Shown piece after piece: positions 1 to 7,519 of a stretch of DNA of 34,463 nt (position 1 is its first letter; each line of letters begins with the position of its first letter). A program made the translations under genes and the position numbers. The stretch covers positions 1 to 34,463 of the forward strand of contig NZ_JAFBDO010000011.1 in the NCBI RefSeq assembly GCF_016908295.1, written 5' to 3'. A model generated the notes under the pieces. The model saw nothing but the letters and a program-made list of their open reading frames with translations. It ran no database searches and was not told the DNA's origin. The DNA is from Thalassobacillus pellis. GTDB lineage: Bacteria; Bacillota; Bacilli; Bacillales; Halobacillaceae.

Positions 1-93
1 ATTCTTACGTCAGTCTTAGAGAAACCGCCGTATACGGAACCGTACGTATGGTGGTGTGAGAGGACGGGGGTTAGTCACCTCCTCCTACTCGAT
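1..93 (+). mobile_element. Group II intron, 3' end (domains V and VI), IIC-like, truncated by window start
   Basis: Seen: a domain V hairpin lies at about 27-57. Its arms ACCGCCGTA and TATGGTGGT pair over nine positions, with a two-base CG bulge, an upper TACG/CGTA helix and a GAAC loop. The triad position reads CGC rather than AGC, which is the class IIC hallmark. Domain VI follows (about 58-90): GAG/CTC and AGGA/TCCT pair around a bulged A at 87, the expected branch-point adenosine. The intron would then end in the AT at 92-93. Known: IIC introns prefer sites behind intrinsic terminators and encode a reverse transcriptase in domain IV. That ORF would lie to the left of the window, so whether the copy is full-length cannot be seen. 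The gene preceding sspF in relatives is veg, so the insertion probably lies in the veg-sspF interval (inference). Confidence 0.8.
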
Positions 94-104
94 TTGCCTG
101 GGAA

Positions 105-262
105 ATGTAAAGATCGTGGATAATCTTCTGTATCGAGCTTCATACAGCTACAGCGCCTACTCCCTCGAGGTCTTAAGCCGATCCTCTCTGTGGCAAAGAC
201 CGCCACGACGAGGCTTGGCTTAAGCTTGTCGGGAGTGAACAGGCGCTTCCACTTTTGTTGGG
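105..262. repeat. Long imperfect palindromic intergenic repeat (Bacillaceae type)
   Basis: The core at 152-247 folds into one long nested hairpin. The successive paired arms are AGCGCCT/AGGCGCT, ACTCCC/GGGAGT, CTTAAGCC/GGCTTAAG, CCTC/GAGG and GTGGC/GCCAC. Flanks with GATCGTGG and a right end of CTTCCACTTTTG resemble a family of intergenic palindromes I recall from many Bacillaceae genomes. No credible coding frame crosses it. It lies between the intron end and the sspF promoter. The 14 bases at 241-254 recur exactly at 30259-30272. Confidence 0.7.
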
Positions 263-297
263 CAGGGAAGTTTTACATAGGTTAGATAAAAGTGACT

Positions 298-327
298 GGA
301 TGAAAAAAGCAGCTTCTCCGCATGCTA
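298..327 (+). promoter_or_regulatory. Sigma-G-type promoter of sspF
   Basis: A -35 of GGATG (298-302), an 18-base spacer and a -10 of CATGCTA (321-327) fit the forespore sigma-G consensus (GHATR, about 18, CATnnTA). Transcription would start near 334, about 35 bases before the sspF start codon. Small acid-soluble spore protein genes are classic sigma-G targets, so position and identity agree. Confidence 0.75.
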
Positions 328-368
328 AGCGTGTCGTAGCTAAGGGAATTCGAAAGGAGCTGCACATC

Positions 369-548
369 ATGAGCAGACGAAGAGGGATCATGTCCGATCA
401 ACTGAAAGAAGAAATTGCGAAAGAACTTGGGTTATACGACACGATTAAATCAGAAGGCTGGGGCGGCATCACAACACGGGATGCCGGTAATATAGTGAAA
501 CGCGCCATTCAGATGGCTGAGGAACAGATGAAAAGGGAGCAGTCCTGA
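369..548 (+). CDS. sspF: Small acid-soluble spore protein SspF, alpha/beta-type family
   Basis: A 59-residue basic/acidic protein, near the roughly 61 residues of B. subtilis SspF. The central stretch [20 protein letters not shown] matches the conserved alpha/beta-SASP-like core (EGWGGI...AGNMVKRAIE). Such proteins coat spore DNA in the forespore and are made under sigma-G. The ATG at 369 is chosen because AAAGGAG lies about nine bases upstream and because the frame opening at 255 would start ahead of the sigma-G promoter. The gene stands alone: its terminator begins inside the last codons and ispE has its own promoter. The intron and palindromic repeat upstream separate it from whatever preceded it. 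Confidence 0.93.
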   Translation: MSRRRGIMSDQLKEEIAKELGLYDTIKSEGWGGITTRDAGNIVKRAIQMAEEQMKREQS

Positions 549-568
549 TGGCTGCCCCTTTTTTCATA
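531..568 (+). terminator. Intrinsic terminator of sspF
   Basis: The arms AAAAGGG and GCAG pair with CTGC and CCCTTTT around a single bulged A, followed by a T run at about 560-565. The 5' arm lies inside the last sspF codons. Confidence 0.75.
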
Positions 569-574
569 AATAAA

Positions 575-627
575 GCATTCGGATGGCCATTTAACAATAA
601 CCTTTCCTATTGTTTGCAGCCGAATGC
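575..627. repeat. 53-nt inverted repeat between sspF and ispE
   Basis: An outer stem GCATTCGG (575-582)/CCGAATGC (620-627) encloses an inner stem AACAATA (593-599)/TATTGTT (608-614), separated by an unpaired internal region. No T run follows, so it is not a typical terminator. It lies just before the ispE promoter; function unknown. Confidence 0.6.
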
Positions 628-651
628 GTTTGCCCATTTTATCGAGAATTG

Positions 652-660
652 TGGTACAAT
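652..660 (+). promoter_or_regulatory. Candidate sigma-A promoter of ispE, extended -10
   Basis: TGG directly precedes TACAAT (655-660), giving an extended -10. TTGCCC at 630-635 could act as a weak -35, although the spacing of 19 is long. The start would be near 667, 30 bases before ispE. Confidence 0.5.
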
Positions 661-697
661 TTCATACAGGAATTACGATTAGAAGTAGGTGGAATCG

Positions 698-1558
698 ATG
701 CAGGTGTTAGAAAAAGCCCCAGCGAAAATCAACCTTTCCCTCGATGTCCTTCATAAACGGGATGATGGTTTTCATGAAGTGGAAATGGTAATGACGACGG
801 TTGATCTGGCCGACCGTATTACATTGACACTGTTGAATTCCGATAAAATCATTATCGAATCGGAAAGCCGTTTTGTGCCGAACGACGAGCGGAATTTAGC
901 GTTTCGGGCAGCTAAGCTGGTCAAGGATACATACAACGTGAAAAAGGGTGTGAAGATCTTTATCGAAAAAAACATCCCTGTAGCAGCGGGCCTTGCAGGT
1001 GGAAGCAGTGATGCAGCTGCCGTGCTGCGTGGGGTGAACCGGTTATGGAACTTAGGGGTCGGGCTGGATGAGCTGGCAGTGCTTGGGTCTAACATCGGTT
1101 CGGATGTCTCCTTTTGTGTGTATGGCGGTACAGCTCTTGCGACCGGTCGTGGAGAGCATATAAAAATACTTCCATCGCCACCATCGTGCTGGGTAGTACT
1201 CGCCAAGCCGAGAATTGGCGTTTCCACTGCAGTCGTTTATAAAAGGTACCGTGGTGACCAGATAAAGCATCCTGATACAAAAGCGATGATTGCAGCTCTT
1301 GAACAAGAGGATTTCCAACAGGTTTGCGCAAATGTGGGAAATGTCTTGGAATCGGTAACGCTTGATTTGTATCCAGAAGTAAAACAGATCAAAGAACAGA
1401 TGAAGCATGCTGGGGGAGATGCAGTATTGATGAGCGGCAGTGGTCCGACTGTTTTTGCCCTTGCTCATCAGGAAACAAGAGCTCATAGGATCTATAACAG
1501 TCTGAAAGGCTTTTGTGAGGAAGTTTATATTATCCGTTTGTTAGGGAATCGCTCCTAA
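698..1558 (+). CDS. ispE: 4-diphosphocytidyl-2-C-methyl-D-erythritol kinase
   Basis: A GHMP-family kinase that phosphorylates CDP-methylerythritol with ATP in the cytoplasmic MEP route to isopentenyl diphosphate. The 286-residue length matches the Bacillus enzyme (289). The N-terminal [12 protein letters not shown] holds the substrate-side Lys and Asn. The ATP-binding glycine-rich motif [14 protein letters not shown] lies at about residues 94-107, and the C-terminal GHMP motif is [11 protein letters not shown]. The ATG at 698 is preferred over the GTG at 689 because AGGTGG lies five bases before it and the protein then aligns at residue 1. It follows sspF and precedes purR, as in B. subtilis. 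Confidence 0.96.
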   Translation: MQVLEKAPAKINLSLDVLHKRDDGFHEVEMVMTTVDLADRITLTLLNSDKIIIESESRFVPNDERNLAFRAAKLVKDTYNVKKGVKIFIEKNIPVAAGLAGGSSDAAAVLRGVNRLWNLGVGLDELAVLGSNIGSDVSFCVYGGTALATGRGEHIKILPSPPSCWVVLAKPRIGVSTAVVYKRYRGDQIKHPDTKAMIAALEQEDFQQVCANVGNVLESVTLDLYPEVKQIKEQMKHAGGDAVLMSGSGPTVFALAHQETRAHRIYNSLKGFCEEVYIIRLLGNRS

Positions 1559-1560
1559 AC

Positions 1561-1590
1561 TTGATAAAACACGTATGAATCTGATAGTAT
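1561..1590 (+). promoter_or_regulatory. Candidate sigma-A promoter of purR
   Basis: TTGATA (1561-1566), 18 bases, then TAGTAT (1585-1590), directly after the ispE stop. The -10 is weak. In B. subtilis purR is repressed by its own product; no PurBox was identified here by eye. Confidence 0.4.
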
Positions 1591-1623
1591 AAGGTAATAA
1601 CATTCGGATTCTGAGGTGTACGT

Positions 1624-2445
1624 ATGAAAAGAAGTGAACGTCTTGTGGCAATGACCAACCATCTGTTGGATCATCCGAGAGAGCTTGTCTCCCTGCCATT
1701 CTTCTCCAGCACATATGAAGCTGCCAAATCATCGATAAGTGAAGATCTGGGCATCATTAATCAGATGTTCCAAAAGCAGGGGGTAGGATATCTGCAGACA
1801 GTTTCAGGGGCTGCAGGAGGCGTCAAATATATCCCGCAGTTTTCAAAGGGTTACAGTGAAAAGTTTGTCAATCAACTTTGTGAACGGTTAGAGGATCCAG
1901 CGCGCTTGCTTCCTGGGGGATACCTGTTTATGAGCGATTTACTTGGTGAACCGGAAACCGTACGGAATATCGGCCGGATTTTTGCTTCTGCATTTGCAGA
2001 GCGAAATGTCGATGTGGTCATGACGGTGGCGACCAAAGGAATTCCCTTAGCCTATGCTGTAGCGCAGTATCTCAACGTCCCTGTCGTCATTGCTCGAAGG
2101 GACCCGAAAGTAACAGAAGGTTCGACAGTAAGCATCAACTATGTCTCTGGTTCAACGAAAAAGATTCAGACCATGGTATTGACGAAACGGAGCCTGACAG
2201 AAGGTTCACGGGTGTTGATCATCGATGACTTCATGAAAGCAGGGGGGACGATCAACGGAATGAAGAACCTGCTTGCTGAATTCAACGCCGAAGCGGCCGG
2301 AATTGGTGTGCTGGCGGAAGCGGAAGATGAAGAAGAGGATCGTGTGGTCGATGAATTTCTATCGCTTGTCCAAATCATGAATGCTGATGATCGCAGTGGC
2401 AGTATTCGTGTTACTCCGGGTAACTTATTGGAAAAACTTAAATAA
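1624..2445 (+). CDS. purR: Purine operon repressor PurR
   Basis: A DNA-binding repressor of purine biosynthesis genes in Bacillales. It senses PRPP through a phosphoribosyltransferase-like fold that has no enzymatic role. The winged-helix N-terminal part (about 1-75) contains SISEDLGIINQMF. The C-terminal PRT domain carries the PRPP loop LIIDDFMKAGGTING at about 198-212. At 273 residues it is slightly shorter than the 285 of B. subtilis, mainly at the C-terminus. GAGGTG lies eight bases before the ATG. yabJ (ridA), which follows purR in B. subtilis, is absent: a terminator and then spoVG come next. Confidence 0.96.
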   Translation: MKRSERLVAMTNHLLDHPRELVSLPFFSSTYEAAKSSISEDLGIINQMFQKQGVGYLQTVSGAAGGVKYIPQFSKGYSEKFVNQLCERLEDPARLLPGGYLFMSDLLGEPETVRNIGRIFASAFAERNVDVVMTVATKGIPLAYAVAQYLNVPVVIARRDPKVTEGSTVSINYVSGSTKKIQTMVLTKRSLTEGSRVLIIDDFMKAGGTINGMKNLLAEFNAEAAGIGVLAEAEDEEEDRVVDEFLSLVQIMNADDRSGSIRVTPGNLLEKLK

Positions 2446-2476
2446 TAAATTTTTTAAACCTGATTATTTATCAACC

Positions 2477-2520
2477 AAGTGGAAGCCCTGATGCTAAGCG
2501 TATCTGAGCTTCCACTTTTT
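2477..2520 (+). terminator. Intrinsic terminator of purR
   Basis: Perfect 10-bp stem AAGTGGAAGC (2477-2486)/GCTTCCACTT (2508-2517), followed by Ts. Confidence 0.9.
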
Positions 2521-2582
2521 TACATAGTGAAATAATAATTTTTTTGTATTTTGTTTATTCTGGAAATTTTTTTTGAAATAAA

Positions 2583-2611
2583 GAAGGAATTTATACCGTT
2601 TTGTGGAATTA
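2583..2611 (+). promoter_or_regulatory. Sigma-H-type promoter of spoVG
   Basis: GAAGGAATT (2583-2591), 11 bases, then GTGGAATTA (2603-2611) fits the sigma-H consensus (RnAGGAwWW, 11-12, RnnGAATww) at every fixed base. A strongly A/T-rich tract (about 2521-2577) lies immediately upstream, like the AT box bound by AbrB ahead of B. subtilis spoVG. AbrB control here is an inference. Confidence 0.8.
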
Positions 2612-2650
2612 TGTGTAATAAGTTCTTATGACAAAAAGGTGGTGAATTTC

Positions 2651-2941
2651 ATGGAAGTAACAGACGTAAGGCTGCGCCGTGTCAATACGGAAGGGAGAAT
2701 GCGGGCAATTGCTTCTATTACATTGGACCAGGAATTTGTAGTTCATGATATCCGCGTCATCGATGGCAACAATGGTCTGTTTGTAGCGATGCCAAGCAAG
2801 CGTACACCAGATGGTGAATTCCGCGACATAGCACACCCGATCAACTCGAATACTCGAGGAAAAATTCAAGACGCAGTGCTTGAAGAATACCACCGTGCTG
2901 GAGAAGCCGAAGTGGAATATGAAGAAGCCGGAGCTTCATAA
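2651..2941 (+). CDS. spoVG: SpoVG, RNA/DNA-binding regulator of septation and sporulation
   Basis: A 96-residue protein almost identical in its first 80 residues to B. subtilis SpoVG (97 aa), including [10 protein letters not shown] and the segment [16 protein letters not shown]. Family members affect asymmetric septation and sporulation in Bacillus and act as RNA- or DNA-binding global regulators in other Firmicutes. AAGGTGG lies seven bases before the ATG at 2651. The gene is alone between its sigma-H-type promoter and a terminator. Confidence 0.97.
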   Translation: MEVTDVRLRRVNTEGRMRAIASITLDQEFVVHDIRVIDGNNGLFVAMPSKRTPDGEFRDIAHPINSNTRGKIQDAVLEEYHRAGEAEVEYEEAGAS

Positions 2942-2962
2942 ATAAAGTGAATACAACAGGGG

Positions 2963-2998
2963 GTCTAACTTCATAGAGGTTAGGCTTCTTTATTTTTT
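2963..2998 (+). terminator. Intrinsic terminator of spoVG
   Basis: GTCTAAC (2963-2969) pairs with GTTAGGC (2979-2985), with one G-T pair, followed by a T-rich tail. Confidence 0.65.
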
Positions 2999-3155
2999 AT
3001 TGGATATGAAAAACTAACATTTACGGCGGACGATTAAAGGAGAGTTTTTCTAATATCGAAAATATTACATATTCAGAAGTCGGGCTCGGTGTTTATCGGG
3101 TTTATTTGTGTTTTATTCCAATAGTTGGATTCCCTATAGAATAACAAGCCTTTTG

Positions 3156-3184
3156 TTGAAATAACCCCCATTTTGAGATATGAT
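3156..3184 (+). promoter_or_regulatory. Sigma-A promoter of glmU-prs
   Basis: TTGAAA (3156-3161), 17 bases, TATGAT (3179-3184). Start expected near 3191, 27 bases before glmU. It is one of the best sigma-A matches in the window. Confidence 0.8.
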
Positions 3185-3217
3185 TTTTATGGATAAATAG
3201 GATGGAGGGTTACTTTC

Positions 3218-4594
3218 ATGTCGAATAGATATGCCGTCGTACTTGCGGCTGGCCAAGGTACGCGGATGAAGTCCAAATTATACAAAGTATTGCATCCCGT
3301 ATGCGGCAAACCGATGGTACAACATGTGGTAGACCAGCTGAATAAGCTGGAGTTAAATGAATTGATCACTGTAGTCGGTTTCGGCGCGGAAAAAGTTCAG
3401 GATCAAATAGGTGACGATAGTCATTATGTTGTTCAGGAAGAGCAGCTTGGCACTGGTCATGCTGTACAGCAGGCGGAAGAAATACTGGCCGATAAAGAAG
3501 GCACAACCGTAGTTGTTTGTGGTGATACGCCATTATTGACAGGTGAGACTTTACAAGCTCTTCTCGACCACCATGATCATGAAGGGGCAAAAGCATCGGT
3601 GCTTACAGCACATGCGCAGGACCCGACTGGCTATGGCCGCGTCGTTCGTGGTGCGAGTGGAGAAGTAGAACGAATTGTTGAGCATAAAGATGCCGATGAT
3701 AAGGAAAAGGCTATACAGGAAATCAACACAGGCACATACTGCTTTGACAACAAAGCGCTTTTTGAAGCACTGAATAATGTTTCCAATGATAATGTACAGG
3801 GAGAATATTATCTTCCGGATGTTATTGAAATTCTAAAGAATAATGCAGATAAAGTAAGTGCATACCAGACATCGGACTTTTCAGAAACGCTCGGTGTCAA
3901 TGACCGTGTCGCCTTAGCGCAGGCAGAAAAGACGATGAAACGCCGTATCAATGAGCAGCATATGCGTAACGGGGTAACATTAATTGATGTCGACAATACT
4001 TATATAGGGCCAGATGTCTCTATTGGACAAGATGTCGTTATTCACCCAGGCTGTGTAATCGATGGCGAAACGACGATCGCCAGTGATGCTGTTATCGGTC
4101 CGCATACAACTATCAAAGACTGCCAGGTTGGTGCGGAAACGGTCATCAAACAAAGTGTTGCTACAAATAGTAAAATCGGCAAGCGTGTCCAAGTTGGCCC
4201 GTTTGCCCACATTCGCCCAGATTCCGACCTTGATGACGATGTGAAGCTAGGTAATTTTGTTGAAGTGAAGAAAGCAGCGTTTGGACAAGGAAGCAAGGTT
4301 TCCCATTTAAGCTATATTGGAGATTCTGAAGTCGGAAGCGGTGTCAACATCGGATGTGGTACAATTACCGTGAATTACGATGGGACGAACAAGCACTTGA
4401 CCACGATAGAAGATGATGCATTCATCGGCTGCAACTCCAACTTGATCGCACCTGTGACTGTTGGAAAAGGAGCCTATGTAGCTGCAGGATCAACGATCAA
4501 CAAGGATGTGCCATCGGAGGCACTTTCCATCGCACGTGCTCGTCAGGAAAATAAAGAAGGCTATGCCTCTAAATTGAAATCTAAAAATGACTAA
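3218..4594 (+). CDS. glmU: Bifunctional GlmU: glucosamine-1-P acetyltransferase / GlcNAc-1-P uridyltransferase
   Basis: Makes UDP-GlcNAc, the precursor of peptidoglycan and teichoic acid linkage units, in the cytoplasm. The N-terminal pyrophosphorylase domain (about 1-230) opens with the nucleotide loop [11 protein letters not shown] (residues 9-19). The C-terminal left-handed beta-helix (about 252-440) is a run of hexapeptide repeats, with the catalytic-type His363 in HLSYIGD and the NYDGTNK segment at 386-392. The length of 458 equals the family norm. ATGGAGGG lies before the ATG, and prs follows after 15 bases, so the two are probably co-transcribed as in B. subtilis. Confidence 0.98.
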   Translation: MSNRYAVVLAAGQGTRMKSKLYKVLHPVCGKPMVQHVVDQLNKLELNELITVVGFGAEKVQDQIGDDSHYVVQEEQLGTGHAVQQAEEILADKEGTTVVVCGDTPLLTGETLQALLDHHDHEGAKASVLTAHAQDPTGYGRVVRGASGEVERIVEHKDADDKEKAIQEINTGTYCFDNKALFEALNNVSNDNVQGEYYLPDVIEILKNNADKVSAYQTSDFSETLGVNDRVALAQAEKTMKRRINEQHMRNGVTLIDVDNTYIGPDVSIGQDVVIHPGCVIDGETTIASDAVIGPHTTIKDCQVGAETVIKQSVATNSKIGKRVQVGPFAHIRPDSDLDDDVKLGNFVEVKKAAFGQGSKVSHLSYIGDSEVGSGVNIGCGTITVNYDGTNKHLTTIEDDAFIGCNSNLIAPVTVGKGAYVAAGSTINKDVPSEALSIARARQENKEGYASKLKSKND

Positions 4595-4609
4595 TGGAGG
4601 GTTATGATA

Positions 4610-5563
4610 ATGGCAACTGGTTACAAGGATCCATCTTTGAAGGTTTTTAGTTTGAATTCCAATCCTTCCCTGGCAAAAGAAATTGCCGAAAATATAGGGA
4701 CGGAATTAGGGAAATGTTCCGTTTCGACTTTCAGTGATGGAGAGATACAAATTAACATCGAAGAAAGCATTCGCGGATGTGACGTCTATGTCGTGCAATC
4801 AACCTGCGCGCCGGTTAACCAGCATATCATGGAATTATTGATTATGATTGATGCCCTGAAACGTGCTTCTGCTCGTACGATCAATATCGTCATGCCATAC
4901 TATGGATATGCACGCCAGGACCGTAAAGCCCGCTCCCGTGAACCGATTACATCGAAACTTGTAGCTAACCTGTTGCAGACTGCCGGGGCCACGCGCGTGC
5001 TGATGCTTGACCTGCATGCTCCGCAAATCCAGGGCTTTTTCGATATCCCAATCGACCACCTTGTCGGAGTACCGATTCTATCTGATTATTTTGAGGAGAA
5101 GAACTTTGACGACATCGTCATCGTATCCCCGGACCACGGAGGAGTGACGCGTGCACGGAAAATGGCAGATCACTTGAAGGCTCCTATTGCCATCATTGAT
5201 AAACGCCGCCCGCGACCAAACGTCTCCGAAGTGATGAATATTGTCGGTAACATTGAAGGAAAAACGGCTATTTTGATTGATGATATCATTGATACCGCTG
5301 GTACGATTACCCTTGCAGCTAATGCGCTTGTGGAAAACGGTGCAAGAGAAGTGTATGCGTGTTGTACTCATCCAGTCCTTTCTGGACCTGCGATTGAACG
5401 CATCGAAAACTCCAAAATCAAGGAATTAGTGGTAACCAACACGATTCCTCTCAGCGAAGATAAGAAAATTGATAAGGTTACGGAATTGTCTGTCGCGCCG
5501 TTGATCAGTGAAGCGATCATCCGTGTGCACGAGTTCAAATCCATCAGTATTCTTTTTGATTAA
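4610..5563 (+). CDS. prs: Ribose-phosphate pyrophosphokinase (PRPP synthetase)
   Basis: Forms PRPP from ribose 5-phosphate and ATP, feeding purine, pyrimidine, histidine and tryptophan synthesis. PRPP is also the signal read by PurR, encoded nearby. The 317 residues equal B. subtilis Prs. Motifs: [10 protein letters not shown] (about 97-106), the metal/ATP region [13 protein letters not shown] (about 134-146), the flexible-loop segment DKRRPRPN, and the PRPP loop DDIIDTAGT (224-232). The second ATG (4610) is chosen because GGAGG then lies about nine bases upstream; the ATG at 4604 would be only a few bases from it. Confidence 0.97.
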   Translation: MATGYKDPSLKVFSLNSNPSLAKEIAENIGTELGKCSVSTFSDGEIQINIEESIRGCDVYVVQSTCAPVNQHIMELLIMIDALKRASARTINIVMPYYGYARQDRKARSREPITSKLVANLLQTAGATRVLMLDLHAPQIQGFFDIPIDHLVGVPILSDYFEEKNFDDIVIVSPDHGGVTRARKMADHLKAPIAIIDKRRPRPNVSEVMNIVGNIEGKTAILIDDIIDTAGTITLAANALVENGAREVYACCTHPVLSGPAIERIENSKIKELVVTNTIPLSEDKKIDKVTELSVAPLISEAIIRVHEFKSISILFD

Positions 5564-5628
5564 TTATTAACTGACTCCAACGTCGTCAATGAAGGAAACA
5601 GGATTTTCAGCTGCATTTTAAAAAACAG

Positions 5629-5654
5629 GTTTACGTCCAACATCGAAAGGGAAA
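5629..5654 (+). promoter_or_regulatory. Sigma-B-type (general stress) promoter of ctc
   Basis: GTTTAC (5629-5634), 14 bases, GGGAAA (5649-5654) fits the sigma-B consensus (GTTTaa, 12-14, GGGwAw). B. subtilis ctc is the classic sigma-B reporter gene, so placement supports the reading. Confidence 0.75.
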
Positions 5655-5698
5655 CATGATTGAATAGATGGTTTTTATTTCTATGGAGGGTGATTAAC

Positions 5699-6364
5699 TT
5701 GGCAATTAAATTAAAAGCGAATCAAAGAAAAGACTTGAAAAGTTCTACCAGCAGAGAACTACGGCAAGAGGGGAACGTTCCTGCAGTCGTATATGGAAAA
5801 GATAAAGAACCTGTCACCGTTAGTGTCAACAGCATTGAGTTATTAAAAACAGTACGTGACGAAGGACGTAACGCCATTATTTCCCTAAACGTTGAGGGAG
5901 ATAAAACAGTTGACGTCATGCTTCATGAATATCAAATCGATCCGCTAAAGGATGAATTAATCCATGCCGACTTCTATATCGTGGATATGGAACAGGAAAT
6001 GGACGTCGAAGTACCAGTCCATCTGGACGGGGAGTCGGTCGGTTCCAAAGAAGGCGGCGTACTTCAGCAGCCGCTTTATCATCTGCAGGTCCGCGCTAAA
6101 CCAGGGAATATTCCAGAGGAGATCAAAGTTGATGTTTCTGAGCTTGAGGTCGGAGACAGCATCATGGTCAGTGACTTGAAGCAAGGCAAAGACTATGAAA
6201 TCCTCGATGATGAAAACCAGACCATTGTTTCTGTCACACCACCGGAAGAAATGCCGGAAGAGCCGGAAACAGAAGATGAAGGTGCAGAACCTGAACTTGT
6301 CGGTGCGGAAGATAACAATGAAGGTGGAAATGAAGAAACGGAACAAGGCGAAGATAAAGAATAA
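5699..6364 (+). CDS. ctc: Large ribosomal subunit protein bL25, Ctc (general stress) form
   Basis: Binds 5S rRNA in the 50S subunit; the long CTC form is induced by general stress in Bacillus. The 221-residue protein has an N-terminal L25 beta-barrel (about 1-90) and the C-terminal TL5/CTC domain (about 95-185, with GGVLQQPLYHLQVRAKP). An acidic tail rich in Glu and Asp follows and is longer than in B. subtilis (204 aa in total). The start is the TTG at 5699: GGAGGG lies eight bases before it and the protein then begins AIKLKANQRKD. The ATG at 5660 has no ribosome binding site and would add 13 hydrophobic residues foreign to the family. Confidence 0.93.
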   Translation: MAIKLKANQRKDLKSSTSRELRQEGNVPAVVYGKDKEPVTVSVNSIELLKTVRDEGRNAIISLNVEGDKTVDVMLHEYQIDPLKDELIHADFYIVDMEQEMDVEVPVHLDGESVGSKEGGVLQQPLYHLQVRAKPGNIPEEIKVDVSELEVGDSIMVSDLKQGKDYEILDDENQTIVSVTPPEEMPEEPETEDEGAEPELVGAEDNNEGGNEETEQGEDKE

Positions 6365-6383
6365 TATCAATTTCATAAAAAAG

Positions 6384-6412
6384 GGGCGTGACATTGCGTT
6401 ACGTCCTTTTTT
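6384..6412 (+). terminator. Intrinsic terminator of ctc
   Basis: GGGCGTGAC (6384-6392) pairs with GTTACGTCC (6398-6406) over nine positions including G-T pairs, followed by six Ts. A copy of the 95-nt repeat starts immediately after. Confidence 0.85.
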
Positions 6413-6414
6413 AT

Positions 6415-6510
6415 ACTTATAAGAAAGTTTAAATTTGTTAAAGGGTTAAAGAATAAGTGAAAACTAAGGCTTTCGCCATCAGGATTTGGCGACAAGCCAA
6501 TATTTTTAAA
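6415..6510 (+). repeat. 95-nt structured repeat, copy A (upstream of pth)
   Basis: One of three similar elements in the window (others at 30087 and 32438), all in + orientation and all just behind a terminator. The left part has the small inverted repeat TTTAA/TTAAA. The right part has GGCTT-TCGCCA pairing with TGGCGA-C-AAGCC (about 6468-6499). An alternative TTGGC/GCCAA hairpin followed by TATTTTT overlaps that pairing. In this copy the alternative stem is only 5 bp. Confidence 0.75.
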
Positions 6511-6537
6511 GACATTGAAATGACTATTATAATCAAA

Positions 6538-6546
6538 TGTTATAAT
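6538..6546 (+). promoter_or_regulatory. Candidate sigma-A promoter of pth, extended -10
   Basis: TGT directly precedes TATAAT (6541-6546). TTGAAA at 6515-6520 is a possible -35 but lies 20 bases away, so activity would rest on the extended -10. It lies just downstream of repeat copy A. Confidence 0.5.
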
Positions 6547-6572
6547 AACTAGTAACAAAGGAAGTTGAAAAT

Positions 6573-7133
6573 ATGAAATGCATTGTCGGATTAGGAAATC
6601 CCGGGAAAAAATACGCACAGACCCGGCATAATGTCGGTTTTATGGTCATAGATCAGTTTGCGGATAACAACTCCTGGGAACTGAAGCAGGAAAAATTCAA
6701 AAGTCAGTATGCATTGGAACATATCAACGGGGAAAAAGTACTCCTCCTCAAACCGCAGACCTATATGAATTTATCAGGTGTCGCTGTCCAGGCGTTCGCC
6801 GACTATTACGGGTTCGGTCCTGAAGATATACTTGTGGTCTACGATGATCTTGATCTTCCGACAGGGAAAATCCGTCTTCGCCAAAAAGGCGGCCATGGCG
6901 GCCATAACGGAATCAGGAATATCATCGACCAGCTGGATGATAAGACGTTTAAGCGTCTTCGCGTCGGAGTTGGCAGACCCTCTGTACCGATGTCGGTTGT
7001 TGATTATGTTCTTGGAAAGTTTGATAAAGACCAAAAGGATGCTGCACAGGACAGTATCCAAAAAGCTGCTAAAGCCTGTGAAGCATGGCTGGATCAGCCG
7101 TTTGACCAGGTTATGAATGAATTCAACCAGTAA
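6573..7133 (+). CDS. pth: Peptidyl-tRNA hydrolase (SpoVC)
   Basis: Cleaves peptidyl-tRNA released by ribosome drop-off so that tRNA is recycled; essential in many bacteria. In B. subtilis the gene is spoVC because of a sporulation-blocking allele. The 186 residues match the family. Conserved residues are visible: Asn9 in GLGNPG, catalytic His19 in TRHNVG, Asn66 in YMNLSG, Asp91 in YDDLDLP and Asn112 in HNGIRN. GGAAG lies about seven bases before the ATG. It sits between ctc and fin as in B. subtilis. Confidence 0.97.
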   Translation: MKCIVGLGNPGKKYAQTRHNVGFMVIDQFADNNSWELKQEKFKSQYALEHINGEKVLLLKPQTYMNLSGVAVQAFADYYGFGPEDILVVYDDLDLPTGKIRLRQKGGHGGHNGIRNIIDQLDDKTFKRLRVGVGRPSVPMSVVDYVLGKFDKDQKDAAQDSIQKAAKACEAWLDQPFDQVMNEFNQ

Positions 7134-7180
7134 ATGGAAATGGTATGGAAAGACGTGCATGCTCATAAGCTTTAAGAATC

Positions 7181-7210
7181 GTATAAATAGGTGACTGGAC
7201 GGAGAAACTA
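7181..7210 (+). promoter_or_regulatory. Sigma-F-type promoter of fin
   Basis: GTATA (7181-7185), exactly 15 bases, then GGAGAAACTA (7201-7210) satisfies the sigma-F consensus (GywTA, 15, GGnRAnAnTw) at every fixed position. Start near 7217, 25 bases before fin. B. subtilis fin is a known forespore gene. Confidence 0.8.
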
Positions 7211-7241
7211 AGCACAATTGCTTTCTATAGGAGGTTGTGCG

Positions 7242-7472
7242 ATGTCCATCATCTATGTGTGCCGTCATTGTAAAAGTACAGTGGGGAAATTGGAGCAGTC
7301 GGCTGCTGACGAAACAAGGCTGGGTCTAAGTGACTTAAATGCTGAGGAACGTCAGGAAATGGTCGAACTCCAGCAAAACGGTGACCTTCGCATTCAGACG
7401 ATTTGTGATGATTGCGAGGAGGCGCTTGACCAAAACCCCCAATATCATGAACTGGACTCGTTTATTCAATAA
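7242..7472 (+). CDS. fin: Anti-sigma-F factor Fin (YabK)
   Basis: A 76-residue protein, exactly the length of B. subtilis Fin. Two CxxC pairs (Cys7/Cys10 in CRHC and Cys55/Cys58 in CDDC) would form a zinc-ribbon-like fold, and the C-terminus QNPQYHELDSFIQ matches the family. Fin binds sigma-F late in engulfment and helps the forespore switch from sigma-F to sigma-G. The ATG at 7242 is preferred because AGGAGG lies 10 bases upstream; the ATG at 7218 has no ribosome binding site and sits at the expected transcript start. mfd follows after 47 bases, with no terminator between. Confidence 0.93.
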   Translation: MSIIYVCRHCKSTVGKLEQSAADETRLGLSDLNAEERQEMVELQQNGDLRIQTICDDCEEALDQNPQYHELDSFIQ

Positions 7473-7519
7473 GCCCAGGGAATTATGCTCTAAGAATGAT
7501 GATTGCGGAGGAATCGTTT

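Noticed and set aside
255-368. N-terminal extension of sspF reading into the upstream frame
   Set aside because: The SASP core starts at 369 with a good ribosome binding site, and the sigma-G-type promoter lies inside the supposed extension.
772-1227. Long minus-strand frame opposite ispE, and similar ones opposite other genes
   Set aside because: These mirror strongly conserved + strand genes, have no ribosome binding sites and encode no recognisable proteins.
6415-6510. Sigma-B promoter inside repeat copy A (GTTTAA followed by GGGTTA)
   Set aside because: The spacing is only ten bases and the GGG element is not kept in copies B and C.
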